DNA of 20,715 nucleotides, taken from contig JBIKVN010000026.1 of the NCBI GenBank assembly GCA_044356865.1, positions 1 through 20,715 on the forward strand. The letters are read 5' to 3'. This stretch comes from JBEIUL01 sp044356865. GTDB lineage: Bacteria; Planctomycetota; Phycisphaerae; Phycisphaerales; SM1A02. The notes under the pieces are model-generated. The model had not been told where the DNA came from, did no database searches, and saw only the letters and a list, made by a program, of their open reading frames with translations. Of the stretch, positions 1 to 6,435 are shown piece by piece. A program made the position numbers and the translations under genes. Positions within the stretch are counted from its first letter, which is position 1; each line of letters opens with the position of its first letter.

Positions 1-124
1 GCGTTCGGTGCAGGAGCTGCTCGGGCACCAGTCGCTGTCGAGCACGCAGGTGTACACGCACCTCACCACGCAGCGGATGCGGGACGCCTACGACAAGGCC
101 CACCCGCGGGCCGAGGCGAGCTGA
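1..124 (+). CDS. Tyrosine recombinase XerC/XerD family, C-terminal fragment
   Basis: Only the last 40 codons are present, reading from base 2 to the TGA at 122-124; the start lies before the window. The fragment contains LLGHQSLSSTQVYTH, which matches the end of the catalytic domain of Xer-type integrases: the histidine of LGH is an active-site residue and the tyrosine of VYTH is the nucleophile that attacks DNA. The ending DAYDKAHPRA is typical of housekeeping XerC/XerD, which resolve chromosome dimers at dif sites, rather than of phage integrases. XerC and XerD cannot be told apart from this piece. A strong terminator follows directly, so it probably ends its transcription unit. Confidence 0.85.
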   Translation, partial: RSVQELLGHQSLSSTQVYTHLTTQRMRDAYDKAHPRAEAS

Positions 125-160
125 GGGAACGAAGCGAAACCCTGAACCGAACTGACCTAG

Positions 161-190
161 ACCGCACCCGGTGACCCCGGGTGCGGTTTT
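161..190 (+). terminator. Rho-independent terminator after the xer gene
   Basis: A perfect 11-bp inverted repeat (ACCGCACCCGG at 161-171 and CCGGGTGCGGT at 177-187) with a 5-base loop is followed by a run of T (187-190). It lies 37 bases after the recombinase stop codon and before the padR promoter, so it separates the two transcription units. Confidence 0.85.
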
Positions 191-208
191 CGTTTCCGGC
201 TGATTGGC

Positions 209-237
209 TTGACTACGCAGACTATGTGTGCCATAGT
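209..237 (+). promoter_or_regulatory. Candidate padR promoter with overlapping palindromic operator
   Basis: TTGACT at 209-214 and CATAGT at 232-237 are separated by exactly 17 bases and resemble a sigma-70 type -35/-10 pair. The -10 box is the right arm of a perfect inverted repeat, ACTATG (221-226), five bases, CATAGT (232-237). PadR proteins commonly repress their own promoters by binding palindromes in this position, so autoregulation is a natural inference. The transcript would begin close to the ATG at 247, leaving little or no leader. Promoter function is inferred from sequence alone. Confidence 0.5.
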
Positions 238-246
238 ATGCATGCC

Positions 247-591
247 ATGCCGATCGACCGTGAACTCATGCGGGGCGCTGGCCCTGTCGCCGTGCTGAAG
301 CTGCTCGAACGCCGCGAGATGTACGGGTACGAACTCGTCGAGGCCCTCGAGCAACGCACCGACGGGGTGCTCGCGATGGGGCAGTCGACGCTGTACCCGA
401 TGCTCTACAACCTCGAGGGGAAGGGCCTCGTTGCGAGCCGCTGGGACGAGAGCGGGGCCCGCGGAAGGAAGTACTACCGCTTGACCGCCGAGGGCAAGCG
501 AAAGCTCGCCGAGGACACCGCGAACTGGCGGGCCCTGGCCGGGGCGATGCGGGATCTCGGGATCGTGACGTCGGAAGGGGCGTACGCGTGA
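247..591 (+). CDS. PadR family transcriptional regulator
   Basis: A 114-residue winged helix-turn-helix protein covering the whole PadR N-terminal domain. Recognisable family features, in order, are GPVAVLKLL, MYGYEL, STLYPMLYNLEGKGLV (recognition helix and start of the wing) and the wing segment ending RKYYRLTAEGK. The short C-terminal helix probably supports dimerisation. I chose the ATG at 247 because the homologous region starts within a few residues and because the candidate promoter and palindrome end at 237; a GTG at 181 would place the promoter inside the gene, and an in-frame ATG at 238 is a minor alternative. There is no Shine-Dalgarno sequence, which fits a leaderless or nearly leaderless mRNA. 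The stop overlaps the next gene by four bases (GTGA, 588-591). PadR next to a HAAS/DUF1700-like membrane protein is a recurrent pairing in bacteria. The inducing signal is unknown. Confidence 0.9.
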   Translation: MPIDRELMRGAGPVAVLKLLERREMYGYELVEALEQRTDGVLAMGQSTLYPMLYNLEGKGLVASRWDESGARGRKYYRLTAEGKRKLAEDTANWRALAGAMRDLGIVTSEGAYA

Positions 592-2636
592 GCGGCGAGC
601 CGCTGCCGGGCGAGCTGTCGGACCTCGTGGCCCGCGTCGCACGCCGCACGCGATTACGGCGGCGCGAGCGGGCCGAGATCGCGGCGGAACTCGAGGCGCA
701 CTTTCGCGACGGGCTCGCCGCGGGAAAGTCGGCGGGCGAGTTGCAGGCCGCATTCGGTGACGAGAAGGTCGCGGCCCGCGAGTTGCGGTCGGGAGCGATG
801 CGGAAGCGGAGCCCGCTCGATCGGGCCCTGCGACGGACGCGGCAAGTGATCAGTTGGACGCTGGTGGGCGGCGTCGCGATCTGGCTGCTCGCCGCGTGGC
901 GGCTCTGGACGCTCGAACCGGTCGTGTCGGTCGACTTCGTGGCGAAGTACCGCGAAAGCCTTCCCGTCGCCGCACGCGACGACGAACGGGCGTGGCCGGC
1001 GTATCGCGAGGCCTTGTTCTGGTGGCTCGGGAAGGGCGAGGTGCCGGCGCGGTACCGTCCGCTGCCGCGGGGGGAATCCGACGAGCTGTTCGTCGCGATC
1101 ACCGAGGAGGAGCCCGCGAACGAGCTCGAGCGGGCCGAGCATGCGGCGCGACGAGCGCGGGCCGAGGCGACGCTCCGCGACCGCCGGTCCGAGATCGCCT
1201 TGCTGCGCGAGGCGGCGGCGCGACCGGTGTTCGGACGCCGGCCCGACGCCCCGGGAACGCACCGCGAGACCGAGGATGTCGCCTTCTTCGGCGAGCCGAC
1301 TCCCGAGAAGGCGCCGGACGAGCCGTGGCTCGGCGGCATGATGTCGGTCCTGTTGCCCGAGCTGGTCGGGATTCGGCACGCCGGGGTCTTGCTGGTCGCC
1401 GATGCGAAACTGGCCGAGTCCGAGGGCGATTTTGCCCGGGCCGCCGCCGATCTCGCGGCGGTGCTCGGCATCGCTCGCCACGCGTCCGAGGGCGGGACGC
1501 TCATCAACCAGCTCGTCGCGGCGGCGCAGCGGACGCGGTTCGCCCGCGAGACGGTGGCGCTCCTCGAGCGGTCGGGCGAACGGATGCCCGCCGATGCGCT
1601 GCGCCGTCTCGCCGACGCGATCGCCGCGGTGCCGCCTTCGGCGTTCCGGGCGGATCTCGCGGTCGAGCGGATGTTCTTCGAGGATCTGATCCAGCGCTCG
1701 TTCAGCGACGACGGGAACGGCGACGGCACGCTGCTCTACCGGGCCGAGTGGGAACTCGGTCCGTTGATGAACGCCGTCGAGCCGACGAGCGCCGAGAGCG
1801 CCCTGTTCGCGATGCTGTCGCCCGCGGCGTGGCTCTCTGCGCCGCGCCGGGCCGAGACGCTCGAGCAGCACCAACGCTGGATCGAGGCGTTCGACGCCGA
1901 GTCCGCGCGTCCCGGCTGGGACCGCGGCACGATTGACGCGCGGTTCGAGGTGGAAGTCCGCCAAGGGCCTTCGGCGAACGCGTTCCTCGCGCTCATGATG
2001 CCGGCGATCTGGGGTGTGAAGGAGGTTCTGCGCGAGGTCAAGACCGACGTCGACGCCGCGGCGATCGCGACGGCGCTCGCGCGATTCCGCGTCGAGCGCG
2101 GAGTGTGGCCGACATCGCTCGAGGAGCTGGTGCCGACCTACCTCGCGACGCTGCCGATCGATCGCGAGACGGATCTTCCGCTGCGATACGCGGTGACGGA
2201 CGCCGGCCCCAAGGTCTGGTCGACCGGTGTCGACGGGATCGACGACGGGGGTGTCGGCTTCGTGCCGCTCGGTTCGTTCGACGGCGAGCTGAAGGTCGAT
2301 CGCGTGCCCGAACGGCCGAGGTCGTTCCAGGCTTCGGTCCGCACCGCGATCCTGCGCTTCCGCGAACGGACCGGACGCTGGCCGGCGTCGCTGGATGAAT
2401 TGAACGACGCCGATCGCGCGGGCGTGAACCTCTTCGACCGATCGACCTACGCGCTCGTCGACGGCGTGTCGGTCGTCCGTCGCGATCCCCCGTGCGCACC
2501 CGGCGACGCCGAGGCGCTCTTCCGCTGGTGCATCGAGCACACCCGGGCCGCCGATCGCGCCGTCGCGCAGGGCGACCGCGTGCTGGTCGAGTGGGGGTGC
2601 GGGTCGCACGAACCCCGCGCCGCGACGTCCGAATGA
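588..2636 (+). CDS. Large one-pass membrane protein with HAAS/DUF1700-like N-terminus and pseudopilin-like C-terminal modules
   Basis: 682 residues, starting with GTG inside the padR stop. Residues about 5-68 form a helical module with ELEAHFRDGLAAGKSAGEL and FGDEKVAAREL, resembling the conserved N-terminus (HAAS/DUF1700-like) of membrane proteins encoded beside PadR regulators. One membrane helix follows at about 88-106 (ISWTLVGGVAIWLLAAW). The large remainder is mostly helical and of unknown function. Near the C-terminus are two related segments: about 487-555 (ALARFRVERGVWPTSLEELVP, then a short strand-rich region ending GVDGIDDGG) and about 580-634 (AILRFRERTGRWPASLDEL). These resemble the C-terminal region of GspG-type pseudopilins, a fold reused in many planctomycete proteins. 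The protein is not itself a pilin, because it lacks a prepilin signal. The role is unknown; the link to PadR suggests envelope or stress sensing, which is inference. The coupled start implies coexpression with PadR. Confidence 0.75.
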   Translation: MSGEPLPGELSDLVARVARRTRLRRRERAEIAAELEAHFRDGLAAGKSAGELQAAFGDEKVAARELRSGAMRKRSPLDRALRRTRQVISWTLVGGVAIWLLAAWRLWTLEPVVSVDFVAKYRESLPVAARDDERAWPAYREALFWWLGKGEVPARYRPLPRGESDELFVAITEEEPANELERAEHAARRARAEATLRDRRSEIALLREAAARPVFGRRPDAPGTHRETEDVAFFGEPTPEKAPDEPWLGGMMSVLLPELVGIRHAGVLLVADAKLAESEGDFARAAADLAAVLGIARHASEGGTLINQLVAAAQRTRFARETVALLERSGERMPADALRRLADAIAAVPPSAFRADLAVERMFFEDLIQRSFSDDGNGDGTLLYRAEWELGPLMNAVEPTSAESALFAMLSPAAWLSAPRRAETLEQHQRWIEAFDAESARPGWDRGTIDARFEVEVRQGPSANAFLALMMPAIWGVKEVLREVKTDVDAAAIATALARFRVERGVWPTSLEELVPTYLATLPIDRETDLPLRYAVTDAGPKVWSTGVDGIDDGGVGFVPLGSFDGELKVDRVPERPRSFQASVRTAILRFRERTGRWPASLDELNDADRAGVNLFDRSTYALVDGVSVVRRDPPCAPGDAEALFRWCIEHTRAADRAVAQGDRVLVEWGCGSHEPRAATSE

Positions 2637-2795
2637 GCGGTTACCGACCTTCGGCGGTCAATCTGGGCGAAAATCGGTCCTGACCCGTCAGGAACGACGA
2701 TGTTCACGCTACAGTGCCCGCACATCTCTCGCCGGTGATCTCCGGGTGGAACCCGTCCGACGCGCGACACGCGTCACGTGGATCCGCCTAAAGGA

Positions 2796-2821
2796 AGGCC
2801 AAAACGGCCTCCTGAGGAGGC
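2796..2821 (+). promoter_or_regulatory. Two mutually exclusive hairpins in the helicase leader
   Basis: Hairpin A pairs AGGCC (2796-2800) with GGCCT (2806-2810). Hairpin B pairs GCCTCC (2807-2812) with GGAGGC (2816-2821). They share bases 2807-2810, so both cannot form at once. Hairpin B buries a perfect anti-16S-like GGAGG, but no ATG, GTG or TTG follows at ribosome-binding distance. The pairing is read directly from the sequence; a switching role is speculative. Confidence 0.35.
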
Positions 2822-2832
2822 ATCGCCGGCAG

Positions 2833-2878
2833 CGAGTCGAAGCCGAGGATTCCGGGGTTTCCCGCTTCCTCCGACTCG
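2833..2878 (+). promoter_or_regulatory. Nested 16-bp hairpin in the helicase leader
   Basis: Three stacked perfect stems are visible: CGAGTCG (2833-2839) with CGACTCG (2872-2878), GAGGA (2845-2849) with TCCTC (2867-2871), and CGGG (2853-2856) with CCCG (2861-2864) closed by a GTTT loop. A five-base one-sided bulge and a small internal loop separate the stems. It is not followed by a T-run, so it is not an ordinary terminator. It lies about 100 bases before the helicase start. Confidence 0.45.
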
Positions 2879-2974
2879 TTGATCCCGGCCCGGTCCCGAC
2901 CCGATTGTCTTGGTTCGTGGCTTGTCCGACAGTGGTCCGCGACGCATACGCGCCGCGGCCGAAAGGTCTTTCTC

Positions 2975-4483
2975 TTGTCCGCAACGTCTGTCTCGTCCGC
3001 CCCGTCCTCGTCCGTCCAGTTCAGCTCGCTCGGCCTCGCCCCGATCCTCCTCCAGAATCTTGAACGCGAGGGCTACCGCACGCCCACGCCGATCCAGGCC
3101 CAGTCGATCCCGCACGGGGTCCGGGGCCGGGATCTCCTCGGCATCGCCCAGACCGGCACCGGCAAGACCGCGTCGTTCGCGCTGCCGATCCTGCACCAGC
3201 TGATTGCCGCGGGCGTCACCGATGCCCAGCGGCGGAAGCCGCGGGCCCTCGTGCTCGCCCCGACCCGCGAGCTCGCGGCCCAGATCGGCGAGAGTTTCGC
3301 CGCCTATGGCGGCGGCACCGGGCTGCGGAACACGGTCATCTTCGGCGGCGTTGGCCAGGGGCCGCAGGTCGCGGCGATCCGCAAGGGCATCGATATCCTC
3401 GTCGCGACGCCGGGCCGGCTGCTTGACCTCATGGGCCAGAAGCTCGTCGACCTCGGCGACATCTCGTTCCTCGTCCTCGACGAGGCCGACCGGATGCTCG
3501 ACATGGGCTTCATCCACGACATCCGCAAGGTCATCGGGGCGCTGCCGCCCCGCGAGCGGAAGCCGCGGCAGGTCATGTTCTACTCCGCCACGATGCCGCG
3601 CGAGATCAGCGATCTCGTCTCGGGCCTGCTGCGCGACCCCGCCCGCGTCGAGGTGACGCCGGCGGCGACCACCGTCGAGCGGATCGACCAGAGCGTGCAC
3701 CTCGTGGCCCGCGACGCGAAGATGAACCTGCTCACGCATCTCCTTGATGATCCGGCGATCGCCCGGGTGCTCGTCTTCACGCGCACCAAGCACGGGGCCG
3801 ATCGCGTGGCGAAGAAGCTCAAGAGCTCGGGCTTCGGCGCCGAACCGATCCACGGGAACCGCAGCCAGAGCCAGCGGATCCGCGCCCTCGAGGCGTTCCG
3901 CAGCGGCGGGGCCCGCATCCTCGTCGCGACCGACATCGCGGCCCGTGGCATCGACGTCGACGGCATCACCCATGTCATCAACTACGACCTGCCGGTCGAG
4001 CCCGAGGCGTACGTGCACCGCATCGGACGCACGGCGCGGGCCGGGGCCGAAGGCTTCGCGATCTCGTTCTGCGACGCGGAAGAGCGGCCGCTGCTCAAGG
4101 ACATCGAGCGGCTCGCGCGGATCGAGATCCGCCGCGAGGTGCTGCCGGAAGCGCTCGCCGCGTTCGGCGTCACCGAGCGGGTCAGCCGCAACGAGCTCGA
4201 GGGCGGTCCGCCGGCGAAGCGCTCGGGTCGCGGTCCGAGCGGACGGCCGGACGGCCGCGACCGGAACCGGGATGCCGGCCGCAATCGCGGTGCGGGCCAA
4301 GGGCCCGGCCACGGCGGGGGCCACAAGTCCAGCCACGGCTCCGGGAAGCCAGCATCGCACGCCGCGGGCCGGCCGGTGGGCCATCCGCTGCATGCCGGCG
4401 CTCACGCCGCGGTTCCGGGGCCCGAGGTCCGCAGCGTCGCCCGGCTCGGCCGCGGTCGTTCGCGGCGGCCCGGCGGGCGGTGA
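2975..4483 (+). CDS. rhlE: DEAD-box ATP-dependent RNA helicase, RhlE-like
   Basis: 502 residues from a TTG start preceded by GAAAGG at 8-base spacing; homology begins shortly after the start at FSSLGLAP. The frame stays open to a TTG at 2879 and beyond, but that extension is low-complexity and looks non-coding. All helicase motifs are intact and in order: Q motif (GYRTPTPIQ), I (AQTGTGKT), Ia (PTRELA), Ib (TPGR), II (DEAD), III (SAT), IV (VLVFTRT), V (ATDIAARGIDV) and VI (HRIGRTARAG). The family unwinds short RNA duplexes in ribosome assembly, RNA decay and cold adaptation. After the RecA-like core comes a long basic tail rich in Gly, Arg and Asp/Asn and then His, expected to be disordered and RNA-binding, as in many RhlE proteins. 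It stands alone, converging on the PssE gene. Confidence 0.93.
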   Translation: MSATSVSSAPSSSVQFSSLGLAPILLQNLEREGYRTPTPIQAQSIPHGVRGRDLLGIAQTGTGKTASFALPILHQLIAAGVTDAQRRKPRALVLAPTRELAAQIGESFAAYGGGTGLRNTVIFGGVGQGPQVAAIRKGIDILVATPGRLLDLMGQKLVDLGDISFLVLDEADRMLDMGFIHDIRKVIGALPPRERKPRQVMFYSATMPREISDLVSGLLRDPARVEVTPAATTVERIDQSVHLVARDAKMNLLTHLLDDPAIARVLVFTRTKHGADRVAKKLKSSGFGAEPIHGNRSQSQRIRALEAFRSGGARILVATDIAARGIDVDGITHVINYDLPVEPEAYVHRIGRTARAGAEGFAISFCDAEERPLLKDIERLARIEIRREVLPEALAAFGVTERVSRNELEGGPPAKRSGRGPSGRPDGRDRNRDAGRNRGAGQGPGHGGGHKSSHGSGKPASHAAGRPVGHPLHAGAHAAVPGPEVRSVARLGRGRSRRPGGR

Positions 4484-4509
4484 GCGGTATCGACGAGCCT
4501 CCCGCCGCT

Positions 4510-4989
4510 TCAGCGTCCGTGGATGAACGAACGCACCGCCGCGAGCAGTTCTGGCGAGGCGTACGGCTCGATCTTCTGCGGGGCAAGCAGCGAGTCGAGG
4601 TCGTCGAGGCGACGGCGCAACTCGACCTCGTCCCACGCCACGGTCACGCCGGCACGGTTCGCGAACCGGCGGGCGGTCGCCATCTGATGGTCGTTCCGGT
4701 GCTCGCCGAGGGCGGCCTTCCGCGGCAGGATCACGAGCGGCTTGCCCATGAGCAGGCAGTCGATGATCGTGCCCATGCCGGCGTGTCCGATGATCACGCG
4801 GGCCCTCTCGAACGCACGGCGGGTCTCGTCGGGCGGCAGGCTCGCGACATGCGGCAGGTCCGAGAGGTCGAGCGAGCACGGCCCGGTCTGCAGCAGCAGG
4901 TCGCGCTCGCCGCGCTCGCGGGCCCAGGTCGCGACCGTGCCGATGAGGCGGTCGAAGCCGAGCTGCGAGCCGACCGTCACGAGGATCAC
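4510..4989 (-). CDS. pssE: PssE/Alg13-like glycosyltransferase catalytic subunit
   Basis: 159 residues, GTG start at 4989. The N-terminus ILVTVGSQLGFDRLI matches the family start (usually VTVGT..FDRL), and the glycosyltransferase family 28 C-terminal motif is present as RVIIGHAGMGTIIDCLLMGKP followed by LVILPR and HQMATARRFA, the donor-nucleotide binding region. Proteins of this type (Alg13, PssE, EpsF, CpsG) supply the sugar-nucleotide binding half of a two-subunit glycosyltransferase. The other half, an Alg14/PssD-like membrane anchor, is encoded immediately upstream with a GTGA overlap (4986-4989), so the two should be made in step. Known relatives add a sugar to an undecaprenyl- or dolichol-linked acceptor on the cytoplasmic side. 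Donor and acceptor cannot be read from sequence. Its 3' end faces the helicase gene with only 26 bases between. Confidence 0.85.
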   Translation of the reverse strand: MILVTVGSQLGFDRLIGTVATWARERGERDLLLQTGPCSLDLSDLPHVASLPPDETRRAFERARVIIGHAGMGTIIDCLLMGKPLVILPRKAALGEHRNDHQMATARRFANRAGVTVAWDEVELRRRLDDLDSLLAPQKIEPYASPELLAAVRSFIHGR

Positions 4990-5492
4990 AGCACGGCCCC
5001 CGCGTGGTAGACCGTGCCGCGGCGGCGTTCGGCCGGATCGGCGGGAAGCGGCGGGCCGAGTTCGGGCCATTGCGTCAGGGCGAGTGTCGCGAACTTCGAC
5101 GCCTTCACGCCCGAGAGCGACAGTTCGTCGGCGTTCGCGATCGAGTCGAGCCAGAGCGTGCGGATCCCGAGCAGCGAGCCGAACCGCAGGGCGAAGAAGC
5201 CCGGAGCGGCCCCGGTCGAGATGATCACGTGCGGACGGAACCGCAGGACGGTGGCCAGTGTCGCGATCGCGACCCGCAGCAGGCGGATCTTGTCCCAGCG
5301 GTTGCCGTCGGGGACGAGGGCGAAGCGGTCGGGCGCCACTTCGAGGCCGTACGACGGGTGCACGCCGACCCAGAGCACGTCGCAGCCCGCGAAGGCCGGG
5401 GCGAGCCGGCGGAGTTGCGTCCAGTGCCCGCCGGACGAGGCGATGGCCATGACTCGGGGTCGAGGGGAGTTGGGGGCGGGGCTCGCGGACAT
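4986..5492 (-). CDS. pssD: PssD/Alg14-like glycosyltransferase membrane-anchor subunit
   Basis: 168 residues from the ATG at 5492. An internal ATG at 5450, giving MAIASSGGHW, fits the homology equally well, and neither has a clear Shine-Dalgarno, so the start is uncertain. The family hallmark SSGGHWTQLRRL lies near the N-terminus. It is followed by a hydrophobic segment (RVAIATLATVLRF), the conserved HVIISTGAAPGF and then LWLDSIANADELSLSG, corresponding to the acceptor-side region of Alg14. Alg14-like proteins bind the membrane and recruit the soluble Alg13/PssE subunit to form the active transferase. Translationally coupled to pssE through GTGA. The pair stands alone, divergent from the DUF5993/dsbB operon, with no other polysaccharide genes adjoining. 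Confidence 0.82.
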   Translation of the reverse strand: MSASPAPNSPRPRVMAIASSGGHWTQLRRLAPAFAGCDVLWVGVHPSYGLEVAPDRFALVPDGNRWDKIRLLRVAIATLATVLRFRPHVIISTGAAPGFFALRFGSLLGIRTLWLDSIANADELSLSGVKASKFATLALTQWPELGPPLPADPAERRRGTVYHAGAVL

Positions 5493-5580
5493 CGGTCGGG
5501 CGGCCAACGGGGCGAGGACGGATGGTATCGACCGCCCGGACCGTCGCGGGCGGAGTTCATCGACCCGGCCCCCGCGCGAC

Positions 5581-5616
5581 TTGACGCCGCCGGACGGCCC
5601 CCTCCACAATCGCCTC
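5581..5616 (+). promoter_or_regulatory. Candidate promoter placing transcription start at the DUF5993 start codon
   Basis: TTGACG (5581-5586) is followed 18 bases later by CACAAT (5605-5610), a plausible -35/-10 pair. The GTG start codon of the next gene lies 6 bases past the -10 box, exactly where transcription would begin, and no Shine-Dalgarno is present. This predicts a leaderless mRNA, as for padR. Confidence 0.4.
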
Positions 5617-5772
5617 GTGTTCGCCCTCGCCTACGCCCTGTTCCTCGCGGCGATCGTGGCTCTGCTCCGCAGTCGCCGGCGGCTGGCGATGGGCCTGGCG
5701 ATCCTCGCCCTCGCGGTATCGATCGCGGTCCTGAGGTCCTACATGACCGACCCGCTGCAGGTGAACCTGTGA
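5617..5772 (+). CDS. DUF5993-like small membrane protein
   Basis: 51 residues, too short for routine gene calling, from a GTG at 5617. It has two hydrophobic helices (about 2-17 and 24-39) joined by a basic turn (RSRRR), and ends with MTDPLQVNL. The size, two-helix layout and terminal TDPL motif match my recollection of the DUF5993 family, small proteins repeatedly found beside DsbB-like genes; I could not search to confirm. It overlaps the dsbB-like gene by GTGA (5769-5772), so coexpression is nearly certain. Function is unknown; a role as a small accessory subunit of the quinone-dependent oxidase is an inference. The hydrophobic composition and coupled overlap argue that it is a real gene. 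Confidence 0.75.
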   Translation: MFALAYALFLAAIVALLRSRRRLAMGLAILALAVSIAVLRSYMTDPLQVNL

Positions 5773-6332
5773 GCGGCGGGCGGCCGCGCCGCGGTGTGCT
5801 CGAGCGGGTGAACGCCCTGTGCGTCGTGGGTGCGTGCCTGCCGATCATCGGCGCCACCGTCGACCAGTTCGTGGGTCCGGTCCTGCCGTGCCCGCTCTGC
5901 CTGCTGCAGCGCATGGCCTTCCTCGGCATCGGTATCGGGGCGGCCCTCAACCTCAAGTTCGGCATCCGACCGTCGCACTATGCGATCTGCCTGCTCTCGG
6001 CGGTCGCGGGGGCGATGATGGGGATCCGCCAGGACCTCCTGCACGTGCTGCCCGGCGATCCCGGCTACGGCGGTCCGGTGCTGGGCTTCCATCTCTACAC
6101 CTGGACGGTGATCCTCTGCGGATTCACCGTGGTGGGCACCGCGGTGCTCATGCTCTTCGACGCCCCGCGGCCCTCGCCGCCCGGGCCGCGCCGGCTTGAC
6201 GGCCCCGAACGGGCCGCGGTCGGGCTGCTGGTTGTCGTCGCCATCTCGAACGTGCTGCTGGCCTTCGCGATGTGTGGCTTCGGCTGGTGCCCGGACGAAC
6301 CGCAGGGCTACTGGCTGTTCGGCGGGGGATGA
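5769..6332 (+). CDS. dsbB: DsbB-like disulfide bond formation protein B, variant cysteine layout
   Basis: 187 residues from GTG at 5769. Five membrane helices can be drawn at about 16-35, 45-63, 70-88, 108-130 and 149-168. The quinone-site signature CPLCLLQR has C41, C44 and R48, matching the first redox pair and key arginine of E. coli DsbB. DsbB reoxidises periplasmic DsbA and passes electrons to quinone. The usual second cysteine pair in the loop between helices 3 and 4 is absent: that loop (about 89-107) has no cysteine. Instead C169 and C174 (MCGFGWCPD) lie after a fifth helix, on what topology predicts to be the same, periplasmic face. Other cysteines (18, 23, 74, 117) sit in helices. 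Coupled to the upstream 51-residue protein. No DsbA partner gene is in view. Confidence 0.85.
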   Translation: MSGGRPRRGVLERVNALCVVGACLPIIGATVDQFVGPVLPCPLCLLQRMAFLGIGIGAALNLKFGIRPSHYAICLLSAVAGAMMGIRQDLLHVLPGDPGYGGPVLGFHLYTWTVILCGFTVVGTAVLMLFDAPRPSPPGPRRLDGPERAAVGLLVVVAISNVLLAFAMCGFGWCPDEPQGYWLFGGG

Positions 6333-6435
6333 GCAACCGTCCGATCATCGAAGCCTGACCGGCCGGCGACGCGCGGCTCATTGAATCCTCATGGAACCGA
6401 CCGAAGGTGCGCCCTTCCCCTTAGGAGAAGAAGGC

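Larger units (their letters stand above)
2637..2974 (+). promoter_or_regulatory. 338-base intergenic region and probable structured leader of the helicase gene
   Basis: I find no credible gene here. The region holds several perfect inverted repeats: TCCTGAC/GTCAGGA at 2678-2693, GACGCG/CGCGTC at 2759-2775, two overlapping hairpins at 2796-2821 and a nested hairpin at 2833-2878. The density of structure just before an RNA helicase start suggests a long regulatory 5' leader. A Shine-Dalgarno-like GAAAGG (2961-2966) lies 8 bases before the TTG start. No promoter could be placed with confidence. Confidence 0.4.

Noticed and set aside
1..190. Mobile element signalled by a tyrosine recombinase
   Set aside because: The fragment resembles housekeeping XerC/XerD. 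I saw no attachment-site repeats, cargo genes or tRNA nearby.
654..2609. A 651-codon minus-strand frame opposite the PadR-partner gene
   Set aside because: Same shadow behaviour. The plus strand has the coupled GTGA start, a membrane helix and domain-like segments.
2678..2693. TCCTGAC-CC-GTCAGGA as a terminator for the PadR-partner gene
   Set aside because: The loop is only two bases and no T-run follows, so termination is unlikely; it could be a protein-binding palindrome but nothing else supports that.
2746..3063. A 105-codon frame spanning the helicase leader
   Set aside because: It runs out of frame into the helicase gene, has no ribosome binding site and no recognisable motif; the region is better explained as structured leader.
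4471..4507. CGGCGGG/CCCGCCG as a bidirectional terminator between the helicase and PssE genes
   Set aside because: The 7-bp arms are pure GC, likely by chance in this composition; the loop is 23 bases and no T-run follows on either strand.
6401..6435. GAAGG/CCTTC hairpin and a competing CCTT/AAGG pairing near the ribosome binding site at 6423
   Set aside because: The stems are only 4-5 bp, too short to argue for a riboswitch or thermosensor.
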